Shown: positions 15,392-25,492, counted from the first letter of the stretch. The stretch is 64,000 nt of DNA from Bacteroidales bacterium (GCA_014800525.1 JAAVFV010000016.1:1-64000), one strand, 5' to 3'. The notes: generated by a model not told the origin, from the letters alone. Numbers and translations are program-made.

Positions 15392-17863
15392 ATGAATAAA
15401 CGATACTTATTGAGCAGCCTGTTTCTCGCATCCCCGCTTCTTCTTTTCGCAAAGGGCAATGTCACGGGCACGGTGGTGAATAAGGCCACCGGCGAACCGA
15501 TGGACTTTGTCACCATCCAGATTGTGGATGCCAAAGGGCAGCCATTGCAAGTGGTGGCTTCCACTGATGAAGCCGGTAAATTCACCCTTCCAAATATTGC
15601 CGATGGCTCTTATGTGGTAAAAATCACCAATATAGGATCTATTGACCAGGAGCGTCCTATCAAGGTAAACGGCGGTTCGGTCGATCTCGGATTGATCCGT
15701 CTTGTGGATGATTCGAAGGTGCTGCAGGAGGTTGTGGTAGAGGGTATCCGCAGTCAGATGCGTTTCGAACTCGATAAGAAAGTTTTCTCCGTGGATTCCA
15801 ACATCGCGTCAGCAGGTCAGTCAGCTTCCGAACTTCTTGAGTCGGTTCCATCTGTGGAGGTGGATCAGGATGGAGAGGTGTCACTGCGTGGCGATACATC
15901 GGTGACTATCTGGATCAACGGTAAGGAATCAGGCTTATCGGCAGATAACCGTGCTCAGATTCTCGAACAGATTCCTGCCGAGAGTATCGACCGCATTGAG
16001 GTGATCACCAATCCTTCGGCAAAATATAGTCCGGAGGGCACATCTGGCATCATCAACATCATTCTGAAGAAAGACCATCGCGGAGGCTATTACGGCAGTG
16101 CCGAACTCTCAGCCAATACCCGTGGTGGAGGCAATGCCTCGGTAAATATCAATTATAATAATTCGAAATGGGACACCTACGCTTCCGTAGGCTTCCGTAT
16201 GCGTCATAATAACGGCGGAAGCGAGATGCGCCGTGATTTCACCAACGGCACCCATACCTACTCCGATGGAGAATCGCGCAACCACGGCAATAACCTTTTC
16301 GTACGCGCCGGAGCCACTTATCATCTCACCGATAAGGACGACTTCTATGCCAATGCGTTCGGAATGTTCGGCCGACGCTGGGGGCACACCAATACGGTAT
16401 TCTCAAGCACTGTTCCGGGAATGTGGAACACCGACCTTGAAAGCCAGCATACCCACAGCACATCCCAGGGCGCACATGTGGAATGGGGATATTCGCATAA
16501 ATGGAGCGACAATCATACGCTTGATGCCATGGTGGGGTATAACTATTGGGGTGGACCGACTTCTGATACATATGCAGAAATCCAGACTTATGCCGATGGC
16601 ACTAAAGCCGAGGAATATCGCGATCAGGAGATGCCTATCCATTCAAATTCATGGGAGGCCAAGCTTGACTATGTGAACCAGCTCACTTCATGGTTGAAAC
16701 TCGAGGCCGGATATCAGGGAAATTATTCACATGAGAATACCCCTAACACCACATTCTCAGGAATCACACCCACCAGCCTTACTCTTGATGAAGCACTTTT
16801 CAATCGATTCATCTACACCAACAATATCTCGGCTCTTTATGTCACCCTTGGCGGAAAGGTGAAAGACTTCAGCTTCTCAGCCGGAGTGCGTTCGGAGTCA
16901 TGGCAGGTGAGGTCAAAGTCGCTCGACTTCTGGACAAAGCGTGAGGATGGCCGCGAATTCAAGAGCAATAATTTCGCTCTCTTCCCTTCGGTGTTCCTTT
17001 CCTATTCGCTTCCGCATGATAACGAAGTGCAGTTGAATTATACCCGTCGTATACGTCGCCCCTGGGGCGCGCAGCTCAACTCATTCCTCAATACCTCCGA
17101 TCCGACCAATTATTCATACGGAAATGAGGAACTCGAGCCGCAGTATTCCAATTCGTTTGAGCTGAATTATCTGAAGTCGTTCACATGGCATATGATCTCG
17201 GTTTCGGCTTATATCCGAAGCAACGATAACTGCATGTCGCGTATCAGCTACCGAAACCCTTACGATGGAATTATCTATTCTACCACTGTCAATGTGGCTA
17301 ACCGCGTGAATTCCGGTGTGGAGATCGTTTCAAAGAACTCTCTGATTCATAATGTGCTCGATCTCACCACGACATTGAATCTCTATAACGATCATATCAG
17401 CGCGTGGAATTATACCGGAACCGCCTATAATCCGAATCCTCAGCAGTATCCCGACCTGAAGACCTTCTCATTGTCGGGAGAGAAGCAGAATTCATTTGCA
17501 TGGGATATCCGTGCGATGGCTAATGCGAAATTGCCATGGGGACTATCGTTACAGGCCACAGGTCGCTACTCATCCTCTCATCGTGAGGCTCAGGGCACTC
17601 ATCAGGGTGGCTGGAGCGTGGACGCCGGTCTGAGAAAGGTGTTGGGTAATTGGTCGTTCTCGCTCAACTGCCGAGATATCTTCGACTCCCGAAAGATGAA
17701 AAATACGGTCTTTACCGATGAATACTTCCAGAGTTCGAAGCGTTGGAGAGGAGGACGTACACTGAGTCTGACTGTGAAATATAGTTTCGGTAATATGAAG
17801 TCGAAGCCAAACCGCAATACTGAGGCTCCCACTGAGATTGAATACGACGGAGGCGAGGGCTAA
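15392..17863 (+). CDS. TonB-dependent outer-membrane beta-barrel receptor
   Basis: 823 residues from the ATG at 15392 (MNKRYLLSSLFLASPLLLFA); the track start is 29 residues upstream. After the signal comes a carboxypeptidase-D regulatory-like domain (VTGTVVNKATGEPMDFVTIQI, about 25-110), a plug domain (SASELLESVPSVEVDQDGEVSLRG, IDRIEVITNPSAKYSPEGTSGIINI) and a long beta barrel with many aromatic turns. This is the OMP_b-brl_3 type of receptor common in Bacteroidota, not paired with a SusD. No SusD, sigma or anti-sigma gene is beside it, so the ligand is unknown. Confidence 0.9.
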   Translation: MNKRYLLSSLFLASPLLLFAKGNVTGTVVNKATGEPMDFVTIQIVDAKGQPLQVVASTDEAGKFTLPNIADGSYVVKITNIGSIDQERPIKVNGGSVDLGLIRLVDDSKVLQEVVVEGIRSQMRFELDKKVFSVDSNIASAGQSASELLESVPSVEVDQDGEVSLRGDTSVTIWINGKESGLSADNRAQILEQIPAESIDRIEVITNPSAKYSPEGTSGIINIILKKDHRGGYYGSAELSANTRGGGNASVNINYNNSKWDTYASVGFRMRHNNGGSEMRRDFTNGTHTYSDGESRNHGNNLFVRAGATYHLTDKDDFYANAFGMFGRRWGHTNTVFSSTVPGMWNTDLESQHTHSTSQGAHVEWGYSHKWSDNHTLDAMVGYNYWGGPTSDTYAEIQTYADGTKAEEYRDQEMPIHSNSWEAKLDYVNQLTSWLKLEAGYQGNYSHENTPNTTFSGITPTSLTLDEALFNRFIYTNNISALYVTLGGKVKDFSFSAGVRSESWQVRSKSLDFWTKREDGREFKSNNFALFPSVFLSYSLPHDNEVQLNYTRRIRRPWGAQLNSFLNTSDPTNYSYGNEELEPQYSNSFELNYLKSFTWHMISVSAYIRSNDNCMSRISYRNPYDGIIYSTTVNVANRVNSGVEIVSKNSLIHNVLDLTTTLNLYNDHISAWNYTGTAYNPNPQQYPDLKTFSLSGEKQNSFAWDIRAMANAKLPWGLSLQATGRYSSSHREAQGTHQGGWSVDAGLRKVLGNWSFSLNCRDIFDSRKMKNTVFTDEYFQSSKRWRGGRTLSLTVKYSFGNMKSKPNRNTEAPTEIEYDGGEG

Positions 17864-17886
17864 TCCCTGGTTATATTAAATAAAAA

Positions 17887-17924
17887 CAATGGCACTGAGT
17901 ATCAACTCGGTGTCATTGCTTTTT
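17887..17924 (+). terminator. Terminator of the TonB-type receptor gene
   Basis: CAATGGCACTGAGT / AACTCGGTGTCATTG stem followed by CTTTTT, 24 nt after the stop. Confidence 0.75.
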
Positions 17925-17939
17925 AAAACTAAGTATTCC

Positions 17940-18110
17940 ACATCTGTGATCATCTGTGTCAAAATCTAATAGAGAAAGACAAGTCGGACATGAGTTCTCA
18001 CAGATTAACGCAGATGAATGTCACAGATTACCACAGATAATCGGGAGGGGGAGAATCGAATAAAAATCTGTGACCATCTGTGAAATTCATCTGTGATCAT
18101 CTGTGATTAT
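17940..18110. repeat. ACAGATT repeat cluster 1, long imperfect inverted repeat
   Basis: Many CATCTGTG/CACAGATG units. A 41-nt left arm (17998-18038) pairs with a 41-nt right arm (18066-18106) at 34 positions around a 27-nt loop. Two more units (CATCTGTGATCATCTGTG) lie at 17941-17958. The block lies between the receptor and the next minus-strand gene, with no coding frame. Confidence 0.75.
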
Positions 18111-18148
18111 AATCAGTAGGGAAGTCGATTCTCTTATAGGAGAATGGC

Positions 18149-18694
18149 TTAGAGATTGAAGTAGTATGTGCCGGTGGAGAGGGGAGTGTAGAAATTATAG
18201 TTCACTCCGCGGAGGTTATAGAATGTATTGAAGGCTGCCATATCAATGCCTTTATCCCACATAAGGGTGTAGGGGTTCCAGGCGTTGAGCACGGTGACGT
18301 TATACTGTCCGCCACCCCATTGATAGGCCACAAGCATAGGGATAATCTTATAGCTTCCCTGAGAATCATAACCGCAGGCAATCACTTTCTGATAACCCTG
18401 ATTAGGATTGACAATCACGGGATTCACCGTGGCCGAAGGCATCGGATTCCAGTTCCAGCTCGAAGGCCAGCCGTTGTTGAAGCCGCCCCAACCCGGAGCA
18501 GCAGGATTCGGGCCGGGATTCCAGCCTATACCATTCGGCCCCAGAGGCGCATTACCCCCTGATCCGGGAGCCGGCAGACTCGATCCTCCTCCACCGCCGG
18601 GGGCACCCGGAGGCTGAGCTGATATTGTGAAAGGGATAAGAGCCATGGCGGCTCCGATGATTCCGAGCTTGAGTAAATTCATAGTGTTTTTCAT
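18149..18694 (-). CDS. Secreted Gly/Pro/Asn-rich protein, function unknown
   Basis: 181 residues. A clear signal peptide (MKNTMNLLKLGIIGAAMALIPFTISAQ) is followed by a low-complexity stretch rich in Gly, Pro and Asn (about 28-85, containing PGAPGGGGGSSLPAPGSGG). A more regular C-terminal part (about 90-181) has aromatic residues and short strands: YQWGGGQYNVTVLNAWNPY, GVNYNFYTPLSTGTYYFNL. No family recognised. The linker-plus-domain layout suggests a periplasmic or surface protein. It is alone on this strand, between ACAGATT repeat clusters. Confidence 0.65.
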   Translation of the reverse strand: MKNTMNLLKLGIIGAAMALIPFTISAQPPGAPGGGGGSSLPAPGSGGNAPLGPNGIGWNPGPNPAAPGWGGFNNGWPSSWNWNPMPSATVNPVIVNPNQGYQKVIACGYDSQGSYKIIPMLVAYQWGGGQYNVTVLNAWNPYTLMWDKGIDMAAFNTFYNLRGVNYNFYTPLSTGTYYFNL

Positions 18695-18917
18695 ATGTAA
18701 TGTTATTTATAATTGACAATTAAGCCTCTGTCGGATGCTCTGGTGCATCCAGTCTCAATTATAAACATATAACAAACAACTTGGAATCTTTATCGACGTT
18801 CGATAATCCATGATTCAATCCGGCGCGAACCGGAAGAAAAATTAACTGATAAGGTAACGGATGTCCCAAAGAACTGTGAGCCCAAAGTGTCAACCTGTAT
18901 CCGTCTCCGGCAATAAT
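18695..18917. other. Intergenic, no gene seen
   Basis: Upstream region of the Gly/Pro-rich gene. It contains a loose inverted pair (AATTGACAATTAAG near 18710 and CTCAATTATAAAC near 18755) and no frame that looks like a protein. Confidence 0.3.
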
Positions 18918-19070
18918 CACAGATTGGCACAGATTTTTATCACAGATTGGCACAGATTTTTATTGTAGAGGAGCGCGGATAAATTGAGATGGGATAAGGA
19001 AGAAAAATCTGTGGGAATAGGTGAAGATCATCTGCGCTCCTCTGCGACTCTACTTCCATCATGAATACGT
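18918..19070. repeat. ACAGATT repeat cluster 2, exact 23-bp tandem duplication plus inverted units
   Basis: CACAGATTGGCACAGATTTT with its TAT tail is present twice head to tail (18918-18940 and 18941-18963). Inverted, diverged units follow: AAAATCTGTGGG near 19008 and CATCTGCGCTCCTCTGCGAC near 19032. Same family as clusters 1 and 3. Confidence 0.7.
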
Positions 19071-19102
19071 GACTGTGATTACTCGCGGATGAGCACGGAT
19101 TA

Positions 19103-19149
19103 TTATAAAAGGTAAGACCAACTTCTTGAAATAGGGAAGTTGGCCTTAC
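19103..19149 (-). terminator. Terminator of the OPT transporter gene
   Basis: GTAAGACCAACTTC (19112-19125) pairs with GGAAGTTGGCCTTAC (19135-19149). On the minus strand it runs into CTTTTATAATAA, 38 nt after the OPT stop. Confidence 0.7.
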
Positions 19150-19187
19150 TGATTTATGTATGTTACGGAGAGTAAGTTCGAAGGGGA

Positions 19188-21158
19188 TTATGCCTTGGCC
19201 TTCTTGCTTGCTGAATAGAGGTAGGCAATCAGAAGAAGATAGGCCACGCAACCTAAAATCTGAGATGTGCCCTCATCAATCGGGTTCTGATATTCGAAGC
19301 CACAGAAGCGTGTTACGGCAGCAAATACACCGAAGAGGGCTCCACCGGCAATCAGGCCGGAAGAGATGAGCGTTCCGCGGTCACGACGTGCATCGTTGGT
19401 CTTCTGATCCTTTGAAGAATGGCTCACAAAGTAAGCGATTGCACCGCCCACAAGCATCGGAGTATTAAGCGACAATGGAATGAACATCCCCAGACAGAAA
19501 GCCAGAGCCGGAACACCAAGCCAATTGAGCAGGAGCGCCAGAATAGCCCCGGTCATGTAAAGTATCCATGGAGTCTCACCACCCATCATGAGCGGTTCGA
19601 TCACCTTAGCCATGGCATTGGCCTGAGGAGCCACAAGAGCATTATCGCCTGAGAAACCATACACCTTGTTAAGCACGATAATCACGCCTCCAACGGTAGC
19701 AGCCGACACGAGAGTGCCGAGGAATTTCCAGGTCTCCTGCTTCTTAGGAGTGGAACCGAGCCAGTAGCCAACCTTAAGGTCGGTTACAAAACCACCGGCC
19801 ATTGAGAGCGCTGTACACACTACACCGCCGATTACCATAGAGGCCACAATACCTCCGGTACCTTTCAGGCCGATACCGACGAAGATAGCCGAGGCGATAA
19901 TCAGAGTCATCAGGGTCATGCCGGACACCGGGTTGCTTCCTACGATAGCGATCGCATTAGCGGCAACTGTGGTGAAAAGGAAAGCAATAAGAGTAACCAC
20001 TACCCAAGCTACGGCAGCCTGCCAGAATGTATGGATCACACCAAACCAGAAGAAAAGCATCACTGCGATAAGAGCCAAGGCAATGTAGAATACCACCTGC
20101 TTCATCGAGATATCCATCTGCCAGCGGACTTCATTGCCGGTCGACGCACCACCTTTGAATTCGCGTCCTGCCAGACCCACAGCCTGACGGATAATAGGCC
20201 ATGATTTGATGATACCGATCACGCCGGCCATGGCGATACCGCCGATACCGATCATTCGGGCATAATCCTTAAATACAGCCTCCGGAGCGAGAGCCTGAAA
20301 TTCGGGAGACCCGTATGTGCCCAACAGGGGGATAATAACCCACCATACGAAAACCGAACCCGCAAAGATCACAAAAGCATACTTGAGGCCCACGATATAG
20401 CCGAGGCCGAGAAGAGCCGCACCCGTATTACATGAAAGCACGAGTTTTGTCTTTTCCGCTATGGTTTGGCCCCAACCTGCGGCTGTGGTCTCCACGGTCT
20501 CGGCCCACCATCCGAATGTGGCAACCACATAATCGTAGATACCGCCGATGAGTGAGGCTCCGATCAGGGTTTTGGCCTGACCTCCGTCGCCCTCTTTGGC
20601 AGAAGCCTGTCCGGAGACGAGCACCTGAGTGGTGGCTGTGGCTTCAGGGAAGGGATACTTGCCATGCATATCCTTCACAAAATACTTGCGGAAGGGAATA
20701 AAAAATAGGATTCCTAAGATACCTCCCAAAAGCGATGCAAGGAAAATCTGGTAGAAATCCACCACAATTTCCGGATATTGTGCCTGGAGGATATAAAGGG
20801 CCGGGAGAGTGAAAATGGCGCCCGCCACGATCACACCCGAGCAAGAGCCGATCGACTGGATGATAACATTCTGGCCAAGGGCATTTTTCTTCTTAAGGGC
20901 ACCGCTGAGGCCGACGGCGATAATGGCGATAGGGATGGCGGCCTCAAACACCTGGCCTACTTTCAGACCGAGGTAAGCGGCAGCCGCACTGAAAATGATG
21001 GCCATAAGCAGACCCATGCCGACTGAATAAGGAGTCACTTCCTGTTGGTCGTGCGCGGGTTTCATCACCGGAACGTACTCCTCATCTGCGGCCAGTTCGC
21101 GGAACGCGTTCTCGGGCAGACCGGTGTCGGTGGTGTAAACTTCTTCTTCCTCTTTCAT
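19188..21158 (-). CDS. OPT family oligopeptide transporter
   Basis: 656 residues with about 15-16 hydrophobic segments. OPT markers include MGLLMAIIFSAAAAYLGLKVGQVFEAAIP near the N-terminus, GKYPFPEATATTQVLVSGQA, SNPVSGMTLMTLI and VPALAFCLGMFIPLSLNTPMLVGGAIAYFV. This matches the bacterial OPT/YSL branch, which imports peptides or metal chelates across the inner membrane by proton coupling; the substrate is not evident. Single gene with its own terminator. A TAACTTTG box on the minus strand at 21301-21294 may be its -7 element, leaving a roughly 120-nt leader that holds a dispersed repeat. Confidence 0.9.
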   Translation of the reverse strand: MKEEEEVYTTDTGLPENAFRELAADEEYVPVMKPAHDQQEVTPYSVGMGLLMAIIFSAAAAYLGLKVGQVFEAAIPIAIIAVGLSGALKKKNALGQNVIIQSIGSCSGVIVAGAIFTLPALYILQAQYPEIVVDFYQIFLASLLGGILGILFFIPFRKYFVKDMHGKYPFPEATATTQVLVSGQASAKEGDGGQAKTLIGASLIGGIYDYVVATFGWWAETVETTAAGWGQTIAEKTKLVLSCNTGAALLGLGYIVGLKYAFVIFAGSVFVWWVIIPLLGTYGSPEFQALAPEAVFKDYARMIGIGGIAMAGVIGIIKSWPIIRQAVGLAGREFKGGASTGNEVRWQMDISMKQVVFYIALALIAVMLFFWFGVIHTFWQAAVAWVVVTLIAFLFTTVAANAIAIVGSNPVSGMTLMTLIIASAIFVGIGLKGTGGIVASMVIGGVVCTALSMAGGFVTDLKVGYWLGSTPKKQETWKFLGTLVSAATVGGVIIVLNKVYGFSGDNALVAPQANAMAKVIEPLMMGGETPWILYMTGAILALLLNWLGVPALAFCLGMFIPLSLNTPMLVGGAIAYFVSHSSKDQKTNDARRDRGTLISSGLIAGGALFGVFAAVTRFCGFEYQNPIDEGTSQILGCVAYLLLIAYLYSASKKAKA

Positions 21159-21217
21159 TGATTATAAGATTAGTTATGTGATTATGATATTTGAATCTGG
21201 ATTAGTATGATTAGTGT

Positions 21218-21250
21218 ATATCGTATAAATTAATTTTGAACACTTACTTA
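21218..21250. repeat. Dispersed AT-rich repeat, copy A
   Basis: Contains GTATAAATTAATTTTGAA followed by CACTTACTTA, nearly identical to copy C at 45578-45605 (one substitution in 28 nt). It lies in the predicted 5' leader of the OPT gene. Confidence 0.65.
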
Positions 21251-21301
21251 TGAAAAATAGTGCTTCAAACACATCACTACTGGGAAACACCACCAAAGTT
21301 A

Positions 21302-21619
21302 CGGATTTTTAACGGATTATCAGCAATCCATACGGATATATCCTCCGGGTGGGTCTGATTATTTTAAGAAGGGGCTATATGAGTTAACTATATTTTTTGT
21401 TAAGTAAGCACGATAAGTAGTTCGCATAATTAATTAATGTATTCTCAATCAATTGATGGTAATGCTGATTCTTAGCAAAGATAATAATTTTTTTTGATAA
21501 GTGTATAATTATGCCTTAAAAAGAGAAGTCTGCCCTGAGAAAATAAGATGATTCTGCACTCCTGAGAGCTTAACTCATAATTTATTCGAAATGAAGGGGG
21601 CAATGTTGAGGTTTTTATG
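21302..21619. other. Intergenic, AT-rich, no gene seen
   Basis: About 300 nt between the OPT and T9SS-protein promoters, with poly-T/A runs. No convincing hairpin with a T-run and no protein-like frame. Confidence 0.3.
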
Positions 21620-21627
21620 TATCTTTG
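21620..21627 (+). promoter_or_regulatory. -7 box of the large surface-protein gene
   Basis: TATCTTTG followed by CAG is a classic Bacteroidota -7 element, 80 nt before the ATG. A good -33 TTTG is not seen at the usual distance. Confidence 0.5.
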
Positions 21628-21707
21628 CAGTTTCGATAAAGGGAAATTTTTAGGAATTATCGGAATGTTTACGAAATATCTTAACTATCTACTTAATTAT
21701 TAATTAG

Positions 21708-24700
21708 ATGAAGAAGTATTACCATTTATTTGCTCTTGTGGTGATGGTGTTGTGCGGCGCCCTCTCTGCGAGAGCTGCCGAATGGGTCTGGGATTGGCCC
21801 ATTTCAGCCACCAAGGACAAGGAAACCGGATATGCCAACGGGTATTATAACTTTGGCTCCGGAGCGTATTATGATGCAAAGCTCACAGAGCAGACGCGTA
21901 CTTTCAATGGAATCACCTGGACAGCTCATTTCGATGCCGGGTGTGTGCTGGCTTATACAGCCTCCGGTCAGACTATCGGCCAGAAGGGAAAAGCCGTAAC
22001 CAACGCTTTCGATATGACTACGGATTCTTTCTCGGGAAAGATACGGAGTGTTACGATTGAGGCGCGTTGTGAGCTGGCGTCGGCCACAGCTGCAGTGGCA
22101 GTGAACGGTACAAGCTATGTGTGCGACGAGTCTACGGCAAGTATTGCGGGAACCACACTTAAGAAACTTACGTACACACCCTCAGGAGATGCACTTGAAG
22201 GAACTCTGAAGATAACACTCAACACGGAGGGTACCACCGGCCCGAGCTATCTTAAATCCATTACAGTGGTATACGATCCGGCCCAGGCATCTATTGACGC
22301 ACCGACTTTCACGCCGGCTCCCGGTTCGTTTGACGGGCCGGTTGAGGTATCGATCGCCGGAGTGGAAGGAGCGCAGATACTCTATACCATCGACGGAAGC
22401 AGCCCGAAAGTAAACGGAACCGTCTATACCGCACCATTCGCTATAAATGAGACAGCAACGATAAAGGCGGTTGCCAAAGTGGGCGAGGAATTCAGCGCAG
22501 TGGCGGAAGCGAAATATGTGGTCCGTGTCAGTCCCGAACTCTCCCTTGTAAAGGATAGATACTCCATCGAACTCCTGGAGGAGGATATCATTGTGGTCAA
22601 CAATCCTAATAATGTGGAACCGATCACATTCTCTTCGAGCAAGCCTCAGGTGGCAGCCGCCGATAAATATGGGCATATCTACACCTTCTCAACCGGCACC
22701 ACCACCATCAGCGTGAAATTCGCAGGAAATGAAATCTACCTTCCCCAGACACTGACAGCGGAAGTGGAGGTTGTGGCCAAAGAACCGCTCGCGGGGCTTA
22801 AAGCCTCTGTAGAATCCGGAAAATATGAAGGGCCGTTAGCAGTGACCTTTACCTGTACAGATCCACGGGCGAAAGCCATCTGGTACAGCATCGGAACGGA
22901 GAAGATGACCCTCGATGAACTCGGTATTCTTGACGAATACACCATCGAGCCTTCCACCACGCTTAATCTCTCACTCGAGAACTCATGTGTGGTATCCGTG
23001 CAGGCAATGGGCGACAATGTATGGAGCGAGCCGATCTTCCTCACATATGATATCACCACTCCACTGAAAGCCGATTTCAGCGGGCCGGAGTCGGTGGAGA
23101 TCCTTTATCATAATGGATTCGATTCCTCAGAAGAGGCCAACGAATGGGAAACCTCAAGCGGCTCGAAATGGCAGCTCACCAATTCGAACAGCTATAACGT
23201 ACCCGATTTCTCATCGATCAATCCCGACAGCAAGTATTCTCTCTTCCATGCCTATGCAAATACGGGTGATGTGTCGGTGGTGTCTTCTCCTGCGGTAGCG
23301 ATTCCGGAGAAGGCTAAAGTTAGATTTTATGCTCTCTTTAATCCGATATGGATTCATGACGGCAATCTCGAACTGTATATTGCCGAGGATAAGGATGGTG
23401 CCGAACCCAAGAAAATATGGGATGCCTTCCTCACATCGCAGAATGCCGCTACTGATAATGCCAACTGGACACAATATTCAGTGAATCTTTCTGACTATGC
23501 CGGCAAGAAGGTGAAATTCTCTTTTGCATATTATCTGACATACGGAGATAATGTCTATATTGACGATTTCGAGGTGACAAGCGCTGCTCCGGCCACGGAT
23601 CATATTACGGTGGTAACGGGTCAGGAAGTGAAGTTTACCAATCTTTCCACCGGTGCTCCCGAATCTTACTCGTGGAGTTTCGAAGGGGCCGATACTCCGA
23701 CCTCCACTGAGGCCGAGCCTACTGCAATCTGGTCACGTGCCGGAAGCTATACTGTATCTCTGACTGCAATCAAGGGTGATGAATCCGATACGTGCAAGAA
23801 GACAGGATATGTTTTGGTGCGTGCGCAGGCTCCTAACGCTTTGATTGATGTGGAGGCTCCCGGCTGTTACTATTCCCCGGAGGCTGCCCTTGTGGCTCCG
23901 TTGAATAAGGATATCACCTTCCGTAGCGCCTCTACCGGAGTGCCGACTGAATTTGAATGGAAACTTCCGGGCACTGACAAGGTGATGGCAGCGACAGAGG
24001 AAGTGACTGTGAAGTATATCGAGGCCGGAACCTACGATGTGGATCTGACAGTGAAGAATGATGTGGGCACCTCATCCACTTATATTCATGGAGTGAAAGT
24101 GGGGCAGGAGGCATTGGTCTGGAACATCCGTACAGACGAGAACGAGAATCTCGGCTTGACCACTCTTGGCTGGTATGGCTATTATGGAGGAACCAACTGG
24201 CTTGATATGGAAGCCTTCGCAGAGCATTTCGAGGCCCCGGCAGAGGCTGCGGAGATAAGTGCGGTGAATATCTATTTCGGTAAGGCAACCACTATTTCCC
24301 CGGATGCGGATATCACTGTGGCGATAACTTCGCAGACTGCGGCCGGTCTTCCCGGAAAAGAATTGGCATCGACTTCTCTGAAGGCTTCGCAGTTGGTGGA
24401 TGCTTCCGAGACATATAATGATCCTACGGTGTTCAGGTTTGAGAAGCCTGTGGAGGTGAATGAGCCATTCTTTGTCACTATCAGCGGTATTCCTAACAAT
24501 GAGACCGATTCGGGTTCTGATGCGATTGCGATGTATACTCTCTATCGCGGGCCCGGCGGCAAGAACACAGCCTATCATCTGATAGCGGAGATGGACGATA
24601 ATTGGCAGCCTACGGGAGAGAAGAATTGGTATGCCCAGACAGATGATCCCTGTTCGTTTGCGATTGCCCCTCTGTTGAAGTATAATTCTGTTGTTACCGG

Positions 24701-24845
24701 GGAGACATCGGTAGAAGCCGACGATGAGGCGGCGGAGCCTGTCTATTACACAGTATCCGGTATTCGTGTAGCAGCTGAGGATCTTGTTCCGGGCATCTAT
24801 GTAATGAAACGCGGATCAAAGACAGAGAAAGTCGTAATCAAATAA
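21708..24845 (+). CDS. Large secreted protein with chitobiase-like, PKD and T9SS sorting domains
   Basis: 1045 residues. Signal peptide MKKYYHLFALVVMVLCGALSARA, then an N-terminal beta region, a CHB_HEX_C_1-type repeat (FTPAPGSFDGPVEVSIAG, ILYTIDGSSP, about 200-270) and a second diverged copy near 370-445. A choice-of-anchor-type beta domain follows (about 465-630), then two PKD-like domains (VKFTNLSTGAPESYSWSFEG, ITFRSASTGVPTEFEWKLPG). The end, YYTVSGIRVAAEDLVPGIYV, fits a T9SS type A sorting signal. It is therefore probably exported by T9SS and surface-attached, with adhesion or glycan-binding modules and no obvious catalytic domain. Confidence 0.8.
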   Translation: MKKYYHLFALVVMVLCGALSARAAEWVWDWPISATKDKETGYANGYYNFGSGAYYDAKLTEQTRTFNGITWTAHFDAGCVLAYTASGQTIGQKGKAVTNAFDMTTDSFSGKIRSVTIEARCELASATAAVAVNGTSYVCDESTASIAGTTLKKLTYTPSGDALEGTLKITLNTEGTTGPSYLKSITVVYDPAQASIDAPTFTPAPGSFDGPVEVSIAGVEGAQILYTIDGSSPKVNGTVYTAPFAINETATIKAVAKVGEEFSAVAEAKYVVRVSPELSLVKDRYSIELLEEDIIVVNNPNNVEPITFSSSKPQVAAADKYGHIYTFSTGTTTISVKFAGNEIYLPQTLTAEVEVVAKEPLAGLKASVESGKYEGPLAVTFTCTDPRAKAIWYSIGTEKMTLDELGILDEYTIEPSTTLNLSLENSCVVSVQAMGDNVWSEPIFLTYDITTPLKADFSGPESVEILYHNGFDSSEEANEWETSSGSKWQLTNSNSYNVPDFSSINPDSKYSLFHAYANTGDVSVVSSPAVAIPEKAKVRFYALFNPIWIHDGNLELYIAEDKDGAEPKKIWDAFLTSQNAATDNANWTQYSVNLSDYAGKKVKFSFAYYLTYGDNVYIDDFEVTSAAPATDHITVVTGQEVKFTNLSTGAPESYSWSFEGADTPTSTEAEPTAIWSRAGSYTVSLTAIKGDESDTCKKTGYVLVRAQAPNALIDVEAPGCYYSPEAALVAPLNKDITFRSASTGVPTEFEWKLPGTDKVMAATEEVTVKYIEAGTYDVDLTVKNDVGTSSTYIHGVKVGQEALVWNIRTDENENLGLTTLGWYGYYGGTNWLDMEAFAEHFEAPAEAAEISAVNIYFGKATTISPDADITVAITSQTAAGLPGKELASTSLKASQLVDASETYNDPTVFRFEKPVEVNEPFFVTISGIPNNETDSGSDAIAMYTLYRGPGGKNTAYHLIAEMDDNWQPTGEKNWYAQTDDPCSFAIAPLLKYNSVVTGETSVEADDEAAEPVYYTVSGIRVAAEDLVPGIYVMKRGSKTEKVVIK

Positions 24846-24880
24846 TCATTCATATCCCCGACTAACGTCGGGTATGCTTC

Positions 24881-24925
24881 AGGAGGCTGTATCGGATTCC
24901 CTAATCCGATACAGCCTCCTTTGCT
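24881..24925 (+). terminator. Strong terminator of the surface-protein gene
   Basis: 18-bp perfect stem AGGAGGCTGTATCGGATT / AATCCGATACAGCCTCCT with a 4-nt loop, followed by TTGCT. A smaller CCCGAC/GTCGGG stem precedes it. Confidence 0.75.
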
Positions 24926-25089
24926 ACTCCTTAGCCAGTATTTTCAGGACAATCCACTTAGTCTATATGAGAGTTGATAAGAGGTGTAAAAAGGCAATGA
25001 GAGGAGGTTTTAAACCAAATGGATTGACGGAATGTTCTAAAACAAGAAACGAAAGTATTAAGAAAATTAAAAATATAAAAAACGAAGTT

Positions 25090-25488
25090 ATGTTTAAATC
25101 CACAATGATTGCAGGTATCGGAGGTCTGTTGGGTACCTGCCTTCGTTTCCTTTCAGAAAAGCTTGGCGCGTCCATATGTCACCTATCTTTTCCATTGGGA
25201 ACATTTATGGCCAATATGGTGGGATGTATCATCATCGGTATGCTGTATGGGTATCTGAATAAGACCGGTAAACTGAGTAAGACGGCCAATCTACTTTGGA
25301 TCACCGGATTTTGTGGAGGTCTGACCACCTTCTCCTCATTCTCCGACGAAATGCTGAACCTTCTCAAGGCCGGAGATGCCGGAATGTTTGTATTCTATAT
25401 GGTTACCAGCCTTGTATTCGGAATAGCGATGGTAGCTCTCGGAGCTGCATGTATTCGTAAGCCGGCCACTAAAACTCAGAATGCCTAA
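25090..25488 (+). CDS. crcB: Fluoride efflux channel CrcB/Fluc, first copy
   Basis: 132 residues from the ATG at 25090 (MFKSTMIAGIGGLLGTCLRF); the ORF track begins 72 residues too early, within the upstream terminator. CrcB hallmarks: GGLLGTCLRF, FPLGTFMANMVGCIIIGMLYG, TGFCGGLTTFSSFSDEM, and four hydrophobic helices. Fluc channels are dual-topology dimers that export fluoride. The second copy follows after 30 nt, so the two may form a heterodimer. I looked for the conserved fluoride-riboswitch elements in the leader and did not see them. Confidence 0.9.
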   Translation: MFKSTMIAGIGGLLGTCLRFLSEKLGASICHLSFPLGTFMANMVGCIIIGMLYGYLNKTGKLSKTANLLWITGFCGGLTTFSSFSDEMLNLLKAGDAGMFVFYMVTSLVFGIAMVALGAACIRKPATKTQNA

Positions 25489-25492
25489 TCCC

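Noticed and set aside
18918-18963. CRISPR-like direct repeats
   Set aside because: Only two abutting copies of a 23-bp unit, with no spacers and no cas genes; it belongs to the ACAGATT repeat family.
24921-25089. Fluoride riboswitch before crcB
   Set aside because: I could not find the conserved GG-GATGG-type core and pseudoknot partner by eye; left only as a check.
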